A stretch of DNA of 64,000 nucleotides, taken from Hypoxylon rubiginosum. Taxonomy: Eukaryota > Ascomycota > Sordariomycetes > Xylariales > Hypoxylaceae. Location: the NCBI GenBank assembly GCA_902806565.1, contig CADCXA010000040.1, positions 310,001 to 374,000 on the forward strand, in the 5' to 3' direction. The notes beneath the pieces are model-generated. The model saw nothing but the letters and a program-made list of their open reading frames with translations, was not told the DNA's origin and made no database searches. Made by a program: the position numbers and the translations under genes. Below, piece by piece: positions 1 to 11,125 of the stretch (its first letter is position 1; each line of letters opens with the position of its first letter).

Positions 1-713
1 TTTGGGCTGTAGCTGATAACAACAAGAGACGCTTTCGGTATCTTTCCACACGGGCTCGGGAATCGGGATTATAAAGGGGTTTTTTGCGAATGGGGTTGCC
101 AGCCCTACATATAATCCGTCCCACCACCGGACCTTCGGCAGTCATCCTATATCCTCGACGCGCGGCCCCGGATTATGTATGTATTTCTTAAACGACCTGG
201 GCACCATCGTATAGAAATATCTTGCCTGCTGTATATTCGTATATGATAGTTATTATATAACTAGGTGTGCCCTGGTAGCCATGGAAGCTTGGGATTCAGG
301 AATACATACATACATAGACCCAAAATTTGCGAGTTCACTTTTACAATACAGAAGACGCCCCGTAGACATACCTGCCGTCGAGGGCTTGCTAATCTGTACG
401 AAATACAAGACAGAGCGCGTAGCCCCCATTGGATGGTCGCTTTGGTTCGTAGCAACGCAAGTCGACTTTAACGAACCAGACTTACATTTCAGCGGGAAGC
501 TTGGGGAGGCAGGGAAAAACTCGAGCCAGGGGGAAAGAGACCGCAGTTGACCTCGACCTAACAGGTTTCTCCTAACTTAGGTTGTAGCTTTCGTCTAATA
601 CTGCTACGTGTTGTCTTCTGCTTTAATCAGCTCACAGACAATTAATAAGGGATGAAGGCGAGTCAGGAGATTTGCCAGCTCAGCTATGTATGTCAGGTAG
701 GAGGTAGGTAGGC

Positions 714-748
714 ATGTATGTATGTATGTATGTATGTATGTATGTATG
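714..748. repeat. ATGT tetranucleotide microsatellite
   Basis: About eight to nine uninterrupted copies of ATGT. Related TACATACA and GGTAGGTA words flank it, so the local sequence is simple-repeat-rich. It is intergenic with no coding role visible. Confidence 0.9.
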
Positions 749-2394
749 TGTATCGTATGTACGCGCCGTAATCCATACATAGGTACGAATGCGAGGTCTC
801 ATGATGAGAAAGAAGTATGATCCTTTGGCCAATACAAGCCACTACAGGCACTTTTGGCATTCTACTATTTCACGTATCTCATGTCCTTTCACATTTCCTC
901 AAGACAGAACTGTAATCGTGACGCAAGTCCCCCCTTCTCTTCGGCAACTAGGTCTTTGTCGTGTCGGTTCAAACTTCCAATTTACTCGGCCGCGATGCGG
1001 TCCATTGTCCGTCCGTCCATAGGGGGTCGGCTTTTGTGTACTTGGCCGAAAGTGGTCCAGTGTAGGGTGGCTGTGTCTGTTTGGCATGCACCTCATAAAA
1101 TGTAGGAAGAACATTTAAATAAAAAAACAAGACAGACAGACATATATTATATAATCCCTGTATACCTTAATCTTCGGAGGCTCGTGTTGGCACCCCCTTT
1201 TATTCGAATCCTGTAACTAGGACTAGGACAGGATTAGAAAGGGTATATGTGTTGTACAGACGAAACCTATCACGATGACTAAACCATACATAGGAGTCGA
1301 AAAAATGTAGTGATGAAAGTAGACGTTTCGAGGTGGACAGGTAACAGAAACAAAGCGTAGCCAAGACAGGCTCGTCAAACTCGAGTACCGTAGGGGCGCG
1401 TAGGGCAGGCTAATGTAAGCACTACAATATTAGACGATAGACGATAGACAATACCTAGTAGATATTCCTAGTAGATATTAAGGTCCACTAATGGATCTTG
1501 ACTTACCTCATGAGGGATCTACATGTAGGTATCTGCGCATTACAAACTTCAATGTTCCAAGAAGGAAAAAAACGACATACGTGCGTACACACTAATCGGG
1601 CATGAAAGCCAAGGGTTGGTTCATTTCCGGCTACGGCAAATAGCCCGCACTATTTTCTTTGAATGAAATAGCAATAAATTGTACATAGTAAAGCAAAGCA
1701 GCTTGATTAAACAAGATCGGGGATGCGTGAATAGGTAGTAATACATACATGATAGGAGGTAGGTAATTGTACGTGAATCTCACAGCTAATAATGACGAGA
1801 GAAAATAGTAAAGAAACCACCTAAGCCTTTGAGAAACGGTACGGGTTTCTTTATCTTGATATCTGTAGACCTTCGCTAGGACCAACTGTAAATCTGTAAG
1901 CAATCCAGTACAATCCAGTGCAATCCAACGCCATCTTGACGGTTAGGAGTACAAACCTGGCGCTAGCTGACAAGGTATCTGCGCAGTCACAGGCAGGTAA
2001 AGGACCTAAAAGTTTCCGATGTGGCCCCCCTCTCCACTAGAACTGGAATGAGTTTGGACCGTTCTACCAACCGCGCTAAGCCCGCACAACATTACAGGGC
2101 AGTTTTACCAAGCTAAAAAGTATGGTACTGTGCTACGTACCTCGTTAGGGAGTATTCCAAGGTTGTGCAGCCATTCTTTCAGGGCTTTCAGGCCAGTTAG
2201 GCCACTTCTGCCCCCGAGAACCCCCAGCAATCTAGCGCTCCCATTCGTCCATTTCCAGGGAATACCAGCTGCTGACTGCAGCTTCGACCACACCCGGCAC
2301 CCGACGCTTCGGGCTTTTGGCTCGTTCCATCGATTCTTCCAGTCCACCAGTTCCAAGTTCCCAAGTTCCCATAGCACCTGGGCATAGACAAATC

Positions 2395-2457
2395 CCACAG
2401 TCCACAGTCCACAGTCCACAGTCCACAGTCCACAGCCCATAGCCCATAGTCCACAGT
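2395..2457. repeat. 7-bp tandem repeat (CCACAGT)n, nine units
   Basis: Nine consecutive 7-bp units. Five are exact CCACAGT, followed by CCACAGC, CCATAGC, CCATAGT and a final CCACAGT. The variant units at one end look like ordinary minisatellite decay. Because 7 is not a multiple of 3, all frames stay open through it on the minus strand. This creates spurious Trp/Cys/Asp-rich ORFs. Confidence 0.9.
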
Positions 2458-2838
2458 TCACCCACCGCAGTCCACCGTTAGTCCACCACATCTCACGTCC
2501 CAAAAAAACCATCCATCCATCCCGTCATTTCCACTTTCTCCTCACCATTCTTCCTCTCAAACCCTCCCCACTAACTTGCAGTAGAGGTTGTCGTCTTTGC
2601 CAGAAGAGAAGAAAAATAAAGGCAAGAGAGTAGAGAACCGTCTTAACACGTCTACGGCTTTTCTCCTCTTCCTTATTCCCTTTCTCTTTTTTTTTCCTCT
2701 TTTAATTCTCTTCTTATTCTCACCCCTTCTTTTAACGACGAGATACCCCCATTCCTCTTTACCCTCGCCCTCCCTTTCCTCCTCTGTTCCCTCTCCAGAC
2801 CCTAACCCTTAGGCTCTCCCTCCCCCCACGGCTTCAAC

Positions 2839-5800
2839 ATGCAAAAGCTCGCCAACATGCGTCACTGGCCCGAGAGGATGAGCCCCAACTTCGGCATGTC
2901 GTCGAGACCGAACATGAACATGACCGCTATAAATCCGCACCAGAAGGCCGGAGCTCCGGGAGCTTCCTTAAGTCCCTCGCCCGCAGCCGACACTACGATC
3001 CACTTCGCCTTTAACGTTCCTTTCGCGTCTGACCTCGCAGGCCCTAACACGGAGGAGATCCTACATGCGACCGGCGAGGCAGTATTTCGATGGACCCATC
3101 CGGGAGACGCCCCCGACGATATACCCGTATACGAGTTGCCCGTTCACGCTCAAAATCTAACCAATTTGCGAAACCTGTGTAGGGAACTCACCAAAGGCCC
3201 GTTGCCAATCGAGGCCCACGTAATCTCGAGCGTTCCCAAGGGCTTCAAGTCGCAAGTTACAACCGTCTGCCTGTCCGGTTCCCCGGAACTTGTCCACAAG
3301 AGCCGCGAAACCATCCTAAGCGACACTCCTCTAGCGCTGGTATGCATATCTTAAGCTTGCTGTTCGCCATGGTGGAAATACGTAAAGCTAAACTAGAAAT
3401 TGTAGAGGTGCACAACCGTCGACGTAGATTATGGATTGATCGTCGACTCCCAAGCCGGTACATTGCAGAAGAGTGTCACAGAAGCCCTCGGCACCTTCGC
3501 TGTATTCTGCGGCGTCGATATCTTCATATTAGGACCGAAACTCACCCCGACTGTCGACGGCCTTAACGGCGATGTTGAAGTCATCCGAGATCAAAGATGG
3601 CGATTCGCTATCTACGGAGATATCGAGTCTACAGAACACGCCAAGACTCAAGTCCTTATCTTCATCGATAAATTGGTATATTGGACCCTCGGAGATGATA
3701 GTGATATTGAGCGTAGGACTAACATCGAACTTAGCTGGGACGTGAGCTGGATATGATGCGTTTTGAGAGCACATTACATCCGATCGTATGCGGCCGCTCG
3801 CGGAAGAACATCAAGCTGATCGAATCGGTAACGAATACCGCCATCTATTTTCCACCCTTCGCCCAATTGCACCGATATTGCCCACCGAATGCTAGCCGCC
3901 GTAATCCCGAAGAGATATTTATTACCGGCGAGAACCCCCAGGGAATAGAGCTAGCCAAGCGCAAAATTCACGAGCTGGTGAACAGGACGAAGCTATTTAT
4001 CAAAGATGCCGTGGTCTCGCCTCCCAAGATCGATAGTATCTTACTTGGACGGATGGACAAGGTTCGGAAGATCATGGAGACCAATGGCACCTACATCATG
4101 TTCCCTCCGCTGGCCTCGCAACGTAACATGATTCGAGTCCAGGGTGTTGAAGGACTTCACATTGAGCGTACCATGAAGGAGATCATGTCTCTTGTATGTA
4201 TTTTCATTGGTACCACTCTTGACTTGGTACGCGCTAACTAACAGTTCAGGCCGGCCAGTTCTATTATGCTTCATGGTGGATTCAGCAAGCCGGCATGTCC
4301 CAGCTCCCTAGTCCCACCGAGATCCGAGCCATGCTTGGTGACATTTCTGCCAATTCCGACGCGGATATATCATTCGAGAAGATGTCTTTCACCATCAATG
4401 GCTCCGACGATGCTGTGAAGCAGGCTTTGAACGTCCTTTCCCAAATCAAGTTTGTGAACCAGACCCAGCATCAGATTCGAGTCAAGATCGAGCTGGCAAA
4501 TGAGCATAAAGAATTTGTCTCTGGCAAGAAGAACGGAAAGATTAATAAGATTATGACGCAGAGTAAGTTTTTTTAAAAATTGGCGAACCATTGGCTCTAC
4601 TAACACGATGTAGGCAATGTCCAGATCATATTCGACAGCTTCAGGGAATACAACTTCGATATTGATGTTATTGCGCCTTCTTATGACTCGATGAAGCAGG
4701 GAATGAGCTTGGTAGAGCAGGAAATGCCTGCTTCTATCTCCTTCCACGTCCCTGATCAGTATCACAAGCGAATCATTGGTATCGGTGGCCAACACATCCA
4801 ACGTATTATGAAAAAGCACTCGGTGTTTGTTAAATTCTCTAATGCTATGGATCGTGGTATGAAATCCCTACTTTGTCGTATTATTAATGATTGAAGTTTA
4901 CTAACAAGTATATCAGGAGGTATGGGTCGTGAAGACGACGACGTCAAAGTTGACAACGTCATCTGCCGAACTCCAGCTCGAAACGCTCAGAACCTCGAGT
5001 TGGTCAAGACGGAAATTCTTGACATGGTGGATAGAGCCGTAAGTGGATTCGCTATCTGAAAGATGCATCATTCAACGATCTAATACGTGTTTCAACAGCA
5101 TTCCGAGTTTACTTCTCAAATTGTGCACGTTGATCGCCTGTACCATCGACAGCTTATCTCTCGTCTGCAGGAGATTGAAGAGCTGGAGAAGAAATGGAAC
5201 TGCAAGATCATCTTCCCCAGCACCGAGCAGGCCAGCGATGAGGTGACGGTTACTGGTCCAGAATGGCAAGTGCCTCTCTGTGCTGATGAGTTTCTGGTAA
5301 GTCAATGCAGCGGGCTTCAACTACGCGTAAGTTATAATACTAATTTCATAAAGGGCATGGTCCCCGAGACTCACGAATTGGCCTTGACTCGTTCTCCGTC
5401 TCTGGTTAAGTTCCTTGAGTCGCCCGAGTTCGTCAATGAGCTTGTCTCGAAGCTGAAAAATCAGCACGAGGTGACGTTGGAAGTACACGAGAACCCCGAG
5501 GAGAAAACCGAGGATGGGGAGCGTACCATGACTCTACTTTGGAAGCTTACTCGCAACAACACGGGTGGTCTCCGTGACGCCATTGATTTTCTCATGCAGC
5601 AGTTTGCCGCGGCGAGCGTCGATGCCACCATCGTCAAAGGTGCCATCCCCCGACCCAAGTCGGACTCGTTCGAGGACTCGTTGCAATACTTCGATTCGAA
5701 GCTGCTGCAGCACGCGCCTACTTCGGTGGGAACGGATTCACCCACGAAGCCAGCCTTCGGTGAGGATATGTCTCAGCAGCGGACCACCACCATCTTTGAC

Positions 5801-6178
5801 AAGCTCCGGAAGCCGTCTCAACTCTTATCTTCTCTCGACCGCAGAAAGAACAGTTCGCACTCGATGAACACGTTCTTCAAAGGGTCGAACAACGTGTCCA
5901 AGTCGTCGCTGATCTCGATCGACTCGACTCGCAGCTTCAACGCTGACCGCAACCCCTGGAACGATAGCGGCGTCAATCTTCCAGACGATGAAAACAACCC
6001 TTGGTCGAGCCGCCACTTTGGCAATGGCTTCGACAACAAACTGACGCCTAGCAACATTCCACACGGCGGCGACATTACGCCACGACACGGCACTCGCGCG
6101 TCTGGCGATAGTGGTCGCCCGTCGACTTCTCATTCCACAAATTCAGGATACCCCGGTCCGATTGGACCATATCGTTAG
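2839..6178 (+). CDS. Multi-KH-domain RNA-binding protein (vigilin/Bicaudal-C-like)
   Basis: Predicted exons are 2839-3339, 3406-3675, 3735-4193, 4250-4562, 4614-4856, 4917-5038, 5099-5296 and 5354-6178, giving 976 residues in one frame. Introns are 50-66 nt with GT..AG ends and visible CTAAC or CTAAT branch sites in most. Several KH modules can be read from their GxxG loops: GRSR at residues 277-280, GRMD further on, GKKNGK in exon 4, and the canonical GIGG at 570-573. Exon 7 holds a more divergent module. The last 200 residues or so are Ser/Asn/Pro-rich and probably disordered. KH domains bind single-stranded RNA, so a cytoplasmic mRNA-binding or translational-control role is likely, but the target is unknown. 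The start has a C at -3 to -1 context (aacATG) and follows a CT-rich leader. The sixth 'intron pair' includes a 57-nt stop-free intron at 5297-5353, so read-through is possible. Confidence 0.9.
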
Positions 6179-7882
6179 ATTCCGTCTTTTAGATGCTCTA
6201 CGTGCAATACAATACCCCGGCTGGATATACCCTGGCGTACAAATACCCGATCCTATGATCATGCATCGGTCGGCTCTGTTTTATCGTTTATTTCGTCGTT
6301 TTATTGCTTTTTGCTTTATAGTTATTCGTTGTCGATTTCCTTTTCATCTTTTTATTCGTTTTCTTTCCAAATTCTCTTTGCGAAACGATGGGTTTTTCTT
6401 ATTTCGTTGCGGGGCAGCCTGGGCAAAAGGCTGCGGGATGAATCTTTTTTAACTGCTTGACGCTTATATCCCACACGAGTACATCTGGACATGATACCAC
6501 GAGCTGCTTCGGGCGGAATACGGCGTTGCAGATTTGGAGCGGGAGGACGCCGTCGGATGATACCACAGAAAAGCACAGAATATTCGATACAGCGTTGGGG
6601 CCAAAATACCAATTACTTTTTGCGTTGAGCTCGATTTTAGCGGCGTTGATTTTATAGGGCTCAAGTTTTATCTCTTTGAGACGTCCATCGGGTATCCTCA
6701 ACCCTTTTTACGTCGACTGCAAGGCGGATGAGGTTCAAAAGCAAGTTTTACGGAGCTGGACACTGCCTTGTTTTCGAGCAGGCAGTACGGGCTTGGGGAG
6801 GGGAGAGGACCGGGAGGTAGACTGAAACAAGGATAGGCTGGGTCGGGCAGGAGGGAATACCACAATGGACGATGTGATGGTGTAGCTAGCAGGCTGCAAT
6901 TGTACGATATCACAGAGATGATAGGCAATGATACCCTCTGGTTCTGAACAGCTTTGTTCTTTATATTGGTTGCTCTCGCGAAGAGGGGGCATATTGAGAA
7001 AGTGATTGCAAGTGGGCGAGCAGTGAATGGGAATTCTAATTACTGTCTAGACTGATGTTATATTGTTTGTAGAGCAAGGCGAGTCAAACTGAGGCAAAAC
7101 GAACATGAGGTTTTATACATAAGACAAGATGATTGGGTAACATGGTCAAATTTTGCCCTTCTTGATATAGGTACGGCTAACATCTGCCATGAATATCGGA
7201 CGAAGATCTTATTAGTACCTATCTAGGTAGACATGGATTAATATAAGGCAGTGTATACCTTAGATATGCAGTTAGGGCAGTCAAGATGGTTGTAGACGCG
7301 GTTTCCCCCATAGGCAAAGGAAGGGATACAATTTGATACAATCGACCCATCCAAGTCGTAACTACCTGTACCCGACTGTTTCCTTCACTGGTAGTTGTCT
7401 CATCTTGTGCGTTATTTCGCTCAACCTTTATTTTTCTCTTTCTTAAATTTAAATCGTCTCTCCCTTGCATTCTACATTGGACGCTTACTGTTTTCTACAC
7501 ATAACAGAACGTCTCCGAGAAACAAGAAACCAGATCAACGCCGGCGCTTATCGATTTGCCCAGATCATATTCAAGACGAGTAGGTAAGCAGTGACGTGCG
7601 AATTAGAAAAACTTGCCTAGGCAATTTTCCCACGTCCCAAGTCGAACGCCCAGGCGGACAAATTTCTATCATCTATCACATATACAATTTCTCCATTTCT
7701 CGCGTACGTCGCTACGTTCTAGCTCTACACCTTAATCAGCCACCGATACTACCTTGACGCACCTGCCGAGCCAACAATCTTTTATTGCACACCACCCCAG
7801 GTCTTGGCTTTCCAAAGTCCAAAGTGGTTCCATCTAAGCCAATCAAGATTCTAGGTTTCACCCTCACCCCCAAATTGCGACC
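6179..7882. other. Intergenic region between the KH and GNAT genes
   Basis: The first few hundred bases, T-rich around 6280-6400, are probably the 3' UTR of the KH-domain gene. The last 450 bases or so are pyrimidine-rich in patches and probably hold the promoter and leader of the acetyltransferase gene. Small ORFs on both strands in between show no domain and no convincing splice structure. Confidence 0.6.
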
Positions 7883-9268
7883 ATGACCGCTACCACGGAC
7901 ACGCCTGAGGGCTCTCCGCCAAGAACTCCCGAGAGGTCTCCCTCTCCTCCCTCTCCTACGACTCCCGTCGCCAGGGATTGGGCGCAGATCCTCCTCTCGC
8001 GCCTGGACGCCATCAACGGGACCTTGAACGGCCCGAGCGCGAGCGCCGAGGACGAAGATGAAGATGAGGACGAGGACGAGGACGAGGACGAGGAGGCGGC
8101 GGCCGAGACCGCCGTCGACGACACGGAGGACCTATTCGACGACGACGTGGTAGAGGAGAAGCGCAAGAGCGGCGGGTACATCCGCCGCCGCCAGAGCAAC
8201 AACCTGCGTTCCGGTCGGCACGGCGCCGGCGGCGGCGCTGGCGCGGCCCGCCGCAAGTTCGCCAAGGTGGAGGCCGTGCTACCGTTCGCCTTTCACCCGA
8301 ACGTCCGCCCGCTCACCATCTCGGACCTCGAGTCTTGCGTGGCGCTGGAGAATGCGGCGTTCACGGACCCCGAGCATCGATGTACTAGAGAAAAGGTATG
8401 GTTATTCGCTTGTCTCATACTGTTTCGGATCTTCATTTGCTTTAAGTCGCTACCTTAACGCTACCCTGATTAACGTTAGGCATCGCAATATATCCTCTGA
8501 TTTCCTTCCTCACCTACCTCTTGTACTGCTACATGACTACGACAGCACCAACGTAGTATGCATAAAAGAACCACGATTCCTCTTCACTAGTATTTCACCT
8601 GGCAGCAATCAACGTGGCTAACTTTATATAGTTCGAATACCGTCTCACGGCATGTCCCGAACTGTGTCTTGGCCTATTCTGCACCGTTGTCCCCTCGGAG
8701 GTCAAGGATACTGGCTTCGAGATCGACACGCTGCCCACAGCGCATCCCGTAGAGACAGGCCGCGCGGATGGAGCCAAGAGTGTACTGCTAGCGCACATCG
8801 TATCGTCACGCTCAAACGATGAAGTAGTGACGGATGCAGCCATGGACTACCCACGCGACTTCCGCACGCGCAAGGGCAGAAATGACACGGGCCTCGGCCA
8901 CCAGGCTAACGGTAAGACCGTATGCCTACACAGCGTGGCCGTCCATCCGAAGCTGCACGGCTGCGGACTTGGCAAGTTGATCATGAAGGCGTATCTCCAG
9001 CAGCAGAAGGGTTCAGCTGCGGCTGAGCGGTGCGCGCTTATATGTCAGGACGTAGGTTGACTTTCCGCCCCCATCGTCCTTAATTCAGCCAAACCATATT
9101 GTTGATATACTAACTTAATGCTCTTCCTAGTATCTGGTTAGGTATTACGAGCGATTCCACTTCGAGCACCGCGGCCCGAGCCAAGCTACCTTCGGCGGCG
9201 GAGGTTGGCACGACATGGTAGTTGACGTACAGGATACGCCGCCGTACACGGGTAAGTCGTCGCGATAG
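7883..9268 (+). CDS. GNAT-family N-acetyltransferase, arylalkylamine/polyamine (AANAT-like)
   Basis: Exons 7883-8395, 8632-9051 and 9131-9268 give 356 residues, with both introns in phase 0. The first intron is long (236 nt). The second has a TACTAAC branch site. The GNAT fold starts near residue 140 (VRPLTISDLESC). Exon 2 opens with a FEYRLTACPELCLGLF block, and the acetyl-CoA-binding strand and loop follow as HSVAVHPKLHGCGLGK at about 271-286. The third exon holds the YYERFHFEHRGPS segment typical of the AANAT family. The family acetylates arylalkylamines or polyamines; the substrate here is inferred only. Unusual is a 130-residue N-terminal extension, Ser/Pro-rich and then with an Asp/Glu run at 56-71 and an Arg-rich stretch near 100-125. 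The C-terminus is uncertain: a GTAAGT at 9252 could be a further donor, joining to an acceptor near 9316 and changing the tail. Confidence 0.85.
8048..8095 (+). repeat. GAGGAC/GAAGAT repeat encoding an acidic run
   Basis: Alternating GAG or GAA with GAC or GAT codons, coding Glu-Asp repeats at residues 56-71 of the acetyltransferase. On the minus strand the same tract reads as a Ser run, which explains an antisense ORF there. Such coding triplet-like repeats often vary in length between strains. Confidence 0.85.
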
Positions 9269-11125
9269 GAGCCGACTCCTTCATCTACCTACGCATCTCG
9301 GCGATGTTTGCTCCAGTGAAAGGGGTGGGTGAAGTGTGTCGGTGGCAAGGGTCCGCAGGGGGCACACGACCAAGAAGGCGTGATATGTGCCGCACAGACG
9401 ATTTAGCGACATAGCACCGAGAAGGGCGCGGCGTTGATTACGGCCCGGTTAAGATGAGATGAGAATTTGCTTTTGCTTTACGAGCACGGCCCCTAGGCCA
9501 AGGTCTTATAAGCAACAGTTTGCGAAATTTCGATACCCAATCACGAGAGAGCACAGCAAGCAGCTTTGATATTTTCCGTCATTGCATACCAAGCCCGGTC
9601 CAATACCGGCGGGGAACTCTTCCTCTTGCGTTGGCTTTTGCATTTCCTCCATATGGCAGGCGACGAAATAAATATGAAGATCGAAAACGTCAAAAAAAAG
9701 AAGAGAAAGTATCAAGCAAGCATGGGCACTCCTCGCATGCATGGAAAGCTGAGCCGGAAATCAAAGGGGGTGTGTATTTAGGCACAGCAGATCCTGACAG
9801 ATGTTGCTAGACTGGCACAACATACGATGAACTTCTGCTTTCATGCCCTTGACCCTTAACGCAATTCGTGGAACAACATTGATGTCGCGTGATTTGCAGC
9901 TGTTATGTAATAGGCAATATTATAGTGTTCCTTTCCCCCCAGCCTTAGGGATAAGGGACGAACGGACGGGCCTATGCGGGAGGCTGAAGCTACCAGGTAG
10001 GTATCTAATGATAGCCGACTATGAAGCCCTTCACTTGTAGCTCTCAAAGGCGCGTCACGAAGGGGAAACATGAGGCCTAAACTGGTAAGCCGAGAGGTAG
10101 ACTTGAGTACATACACAGCCGGGGAATAATACCTTACATGAATTTGCTTACATTAGGAGCTAGGTAGATACCTACATCGTAAGCGAGCGATTACATACCT
10201 CATGTAAGTAGTAAGTAGTTCTATTATGCATCATCCTATGTGTCTCAGCTTCGTTCCAAGAGCAATATCCAAACTAACCAACACGAAGCATGCCTTGTAC
10301 ATTCGTAGGGAGGTAGCGAAGAAAATATGTAGTAGTAGTAATACTCCGACCCCTTAAAAACACTTTCGCCCGTCGTATGTACCAAGGCCAGCGGCTAAAA
10401 CCAATTGGCTAGCTTCGCAAAGTCCTACCAGGGAGAGAGCAGTGATAGTGATAGTATGTATGTAAGTAGCAGTATGTAAAAGTACCGGAATGAAAGCCGC
10501 GTTAGAGAAGAGAGGAGAGGAAAGTAGAAGACGAAAGGGGGAAAGGGAGGCCATTCCAAGCACCGACCGGATGCTTTGTTGCTAGTACCGCTACATACCT
10601 AGGTACGCAGTATGCAAATATGCGTTGTTTATAGGCGATACTCCCTCACTCCATTGTCCCTTACGTTGGGTAGGTAAGTTGAAAAAACGCGGCACGTTGA
10701 AAAGCTGGCCTCCCCTTTGGGTATCTATATCGTCTAACGCCGGTTTACCTCATTGGGTTGCTGCTTACTACGAAGAGACGCAATTACCGTTGCGGAATAT
10801 GGTAATCGTGCGATGGCTTGGGGTAAGGTAAGGGGATGGGGATGGGGGTCGCGAAGGGAGGGCATACGTAGTACTACAGTGTCGATAGCTACGACGAATA
10901 CTCGAATATACCATTGGATAACACTCAGTCATAGTCACCCAGGAGATATGGCACGGGTACCAAACACAACACCAAGTCATGCTAAACGATTTTATTCCAT
11001 GCGAAACTGCATACGAGCTAGCAGATATCGAGCCTTTCCGCCTGAACGCCAAAGTGTAACCCGATATGCCATCATCAGAAGAACCATACGCAGCAAGGGA
11101 GTAGTAGTACGAGTATACGCATCGC
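9269..11125. other. Intergenic region between the convergent GNAT and Nog1 genes
   Basis: The two flanking genes converge here, so both 3' UTRs lie in this stretch. I see no domain-bearing ORF. A long minus-strand frame runs on from Nog1 exon 3 past its true end as far as 10768; it is an artefact of an intron without a stop codon. One copy of TACCTAGGTA lies at 10596-10605. Confidence 0.6.

Larger units (their letters stand above)
1..2838. other. Intergenic region before the KH-domain gene
   Basis: No gene that I can support. Short ORFs occur on both strands, but none has a recognisable domain, and several overlap low-complexity sequence. The stretch holds an ATGT microsatellite near 714-748 and a 7-bp tandem array at 2395-2457. 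The last 300 bases or so (about 2510-2838) are strongly pyrimidine-rich on the plus strand, as is common for the leader of a filamentous-fungal gene. That part is most likely promoter and 5' UTR of the KH-domain gene. Confidence 0.6.

Noticed and set aside
2105..2512. Three overlapping minus-strand ORFs with repeated Trp-Thr-Val-Asp-Cys-Gly units
   Set aside because: They are created by the 7-bp tandem repeat, which keeps all frames open. No domain and no splice support.
7864..8265. Antisense ORF with a long Ser run over the acetyltransferase first exon
   Set aside because: It is the complement of the Glu/Asp codon repeat of the real gene.
10768..11125. C-terminal extension of Nog1 as an open frame
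   Set aside because: The family-typical end is encoded by a separate small exon (11167-11126), and the extension has no similarity to anything I know.
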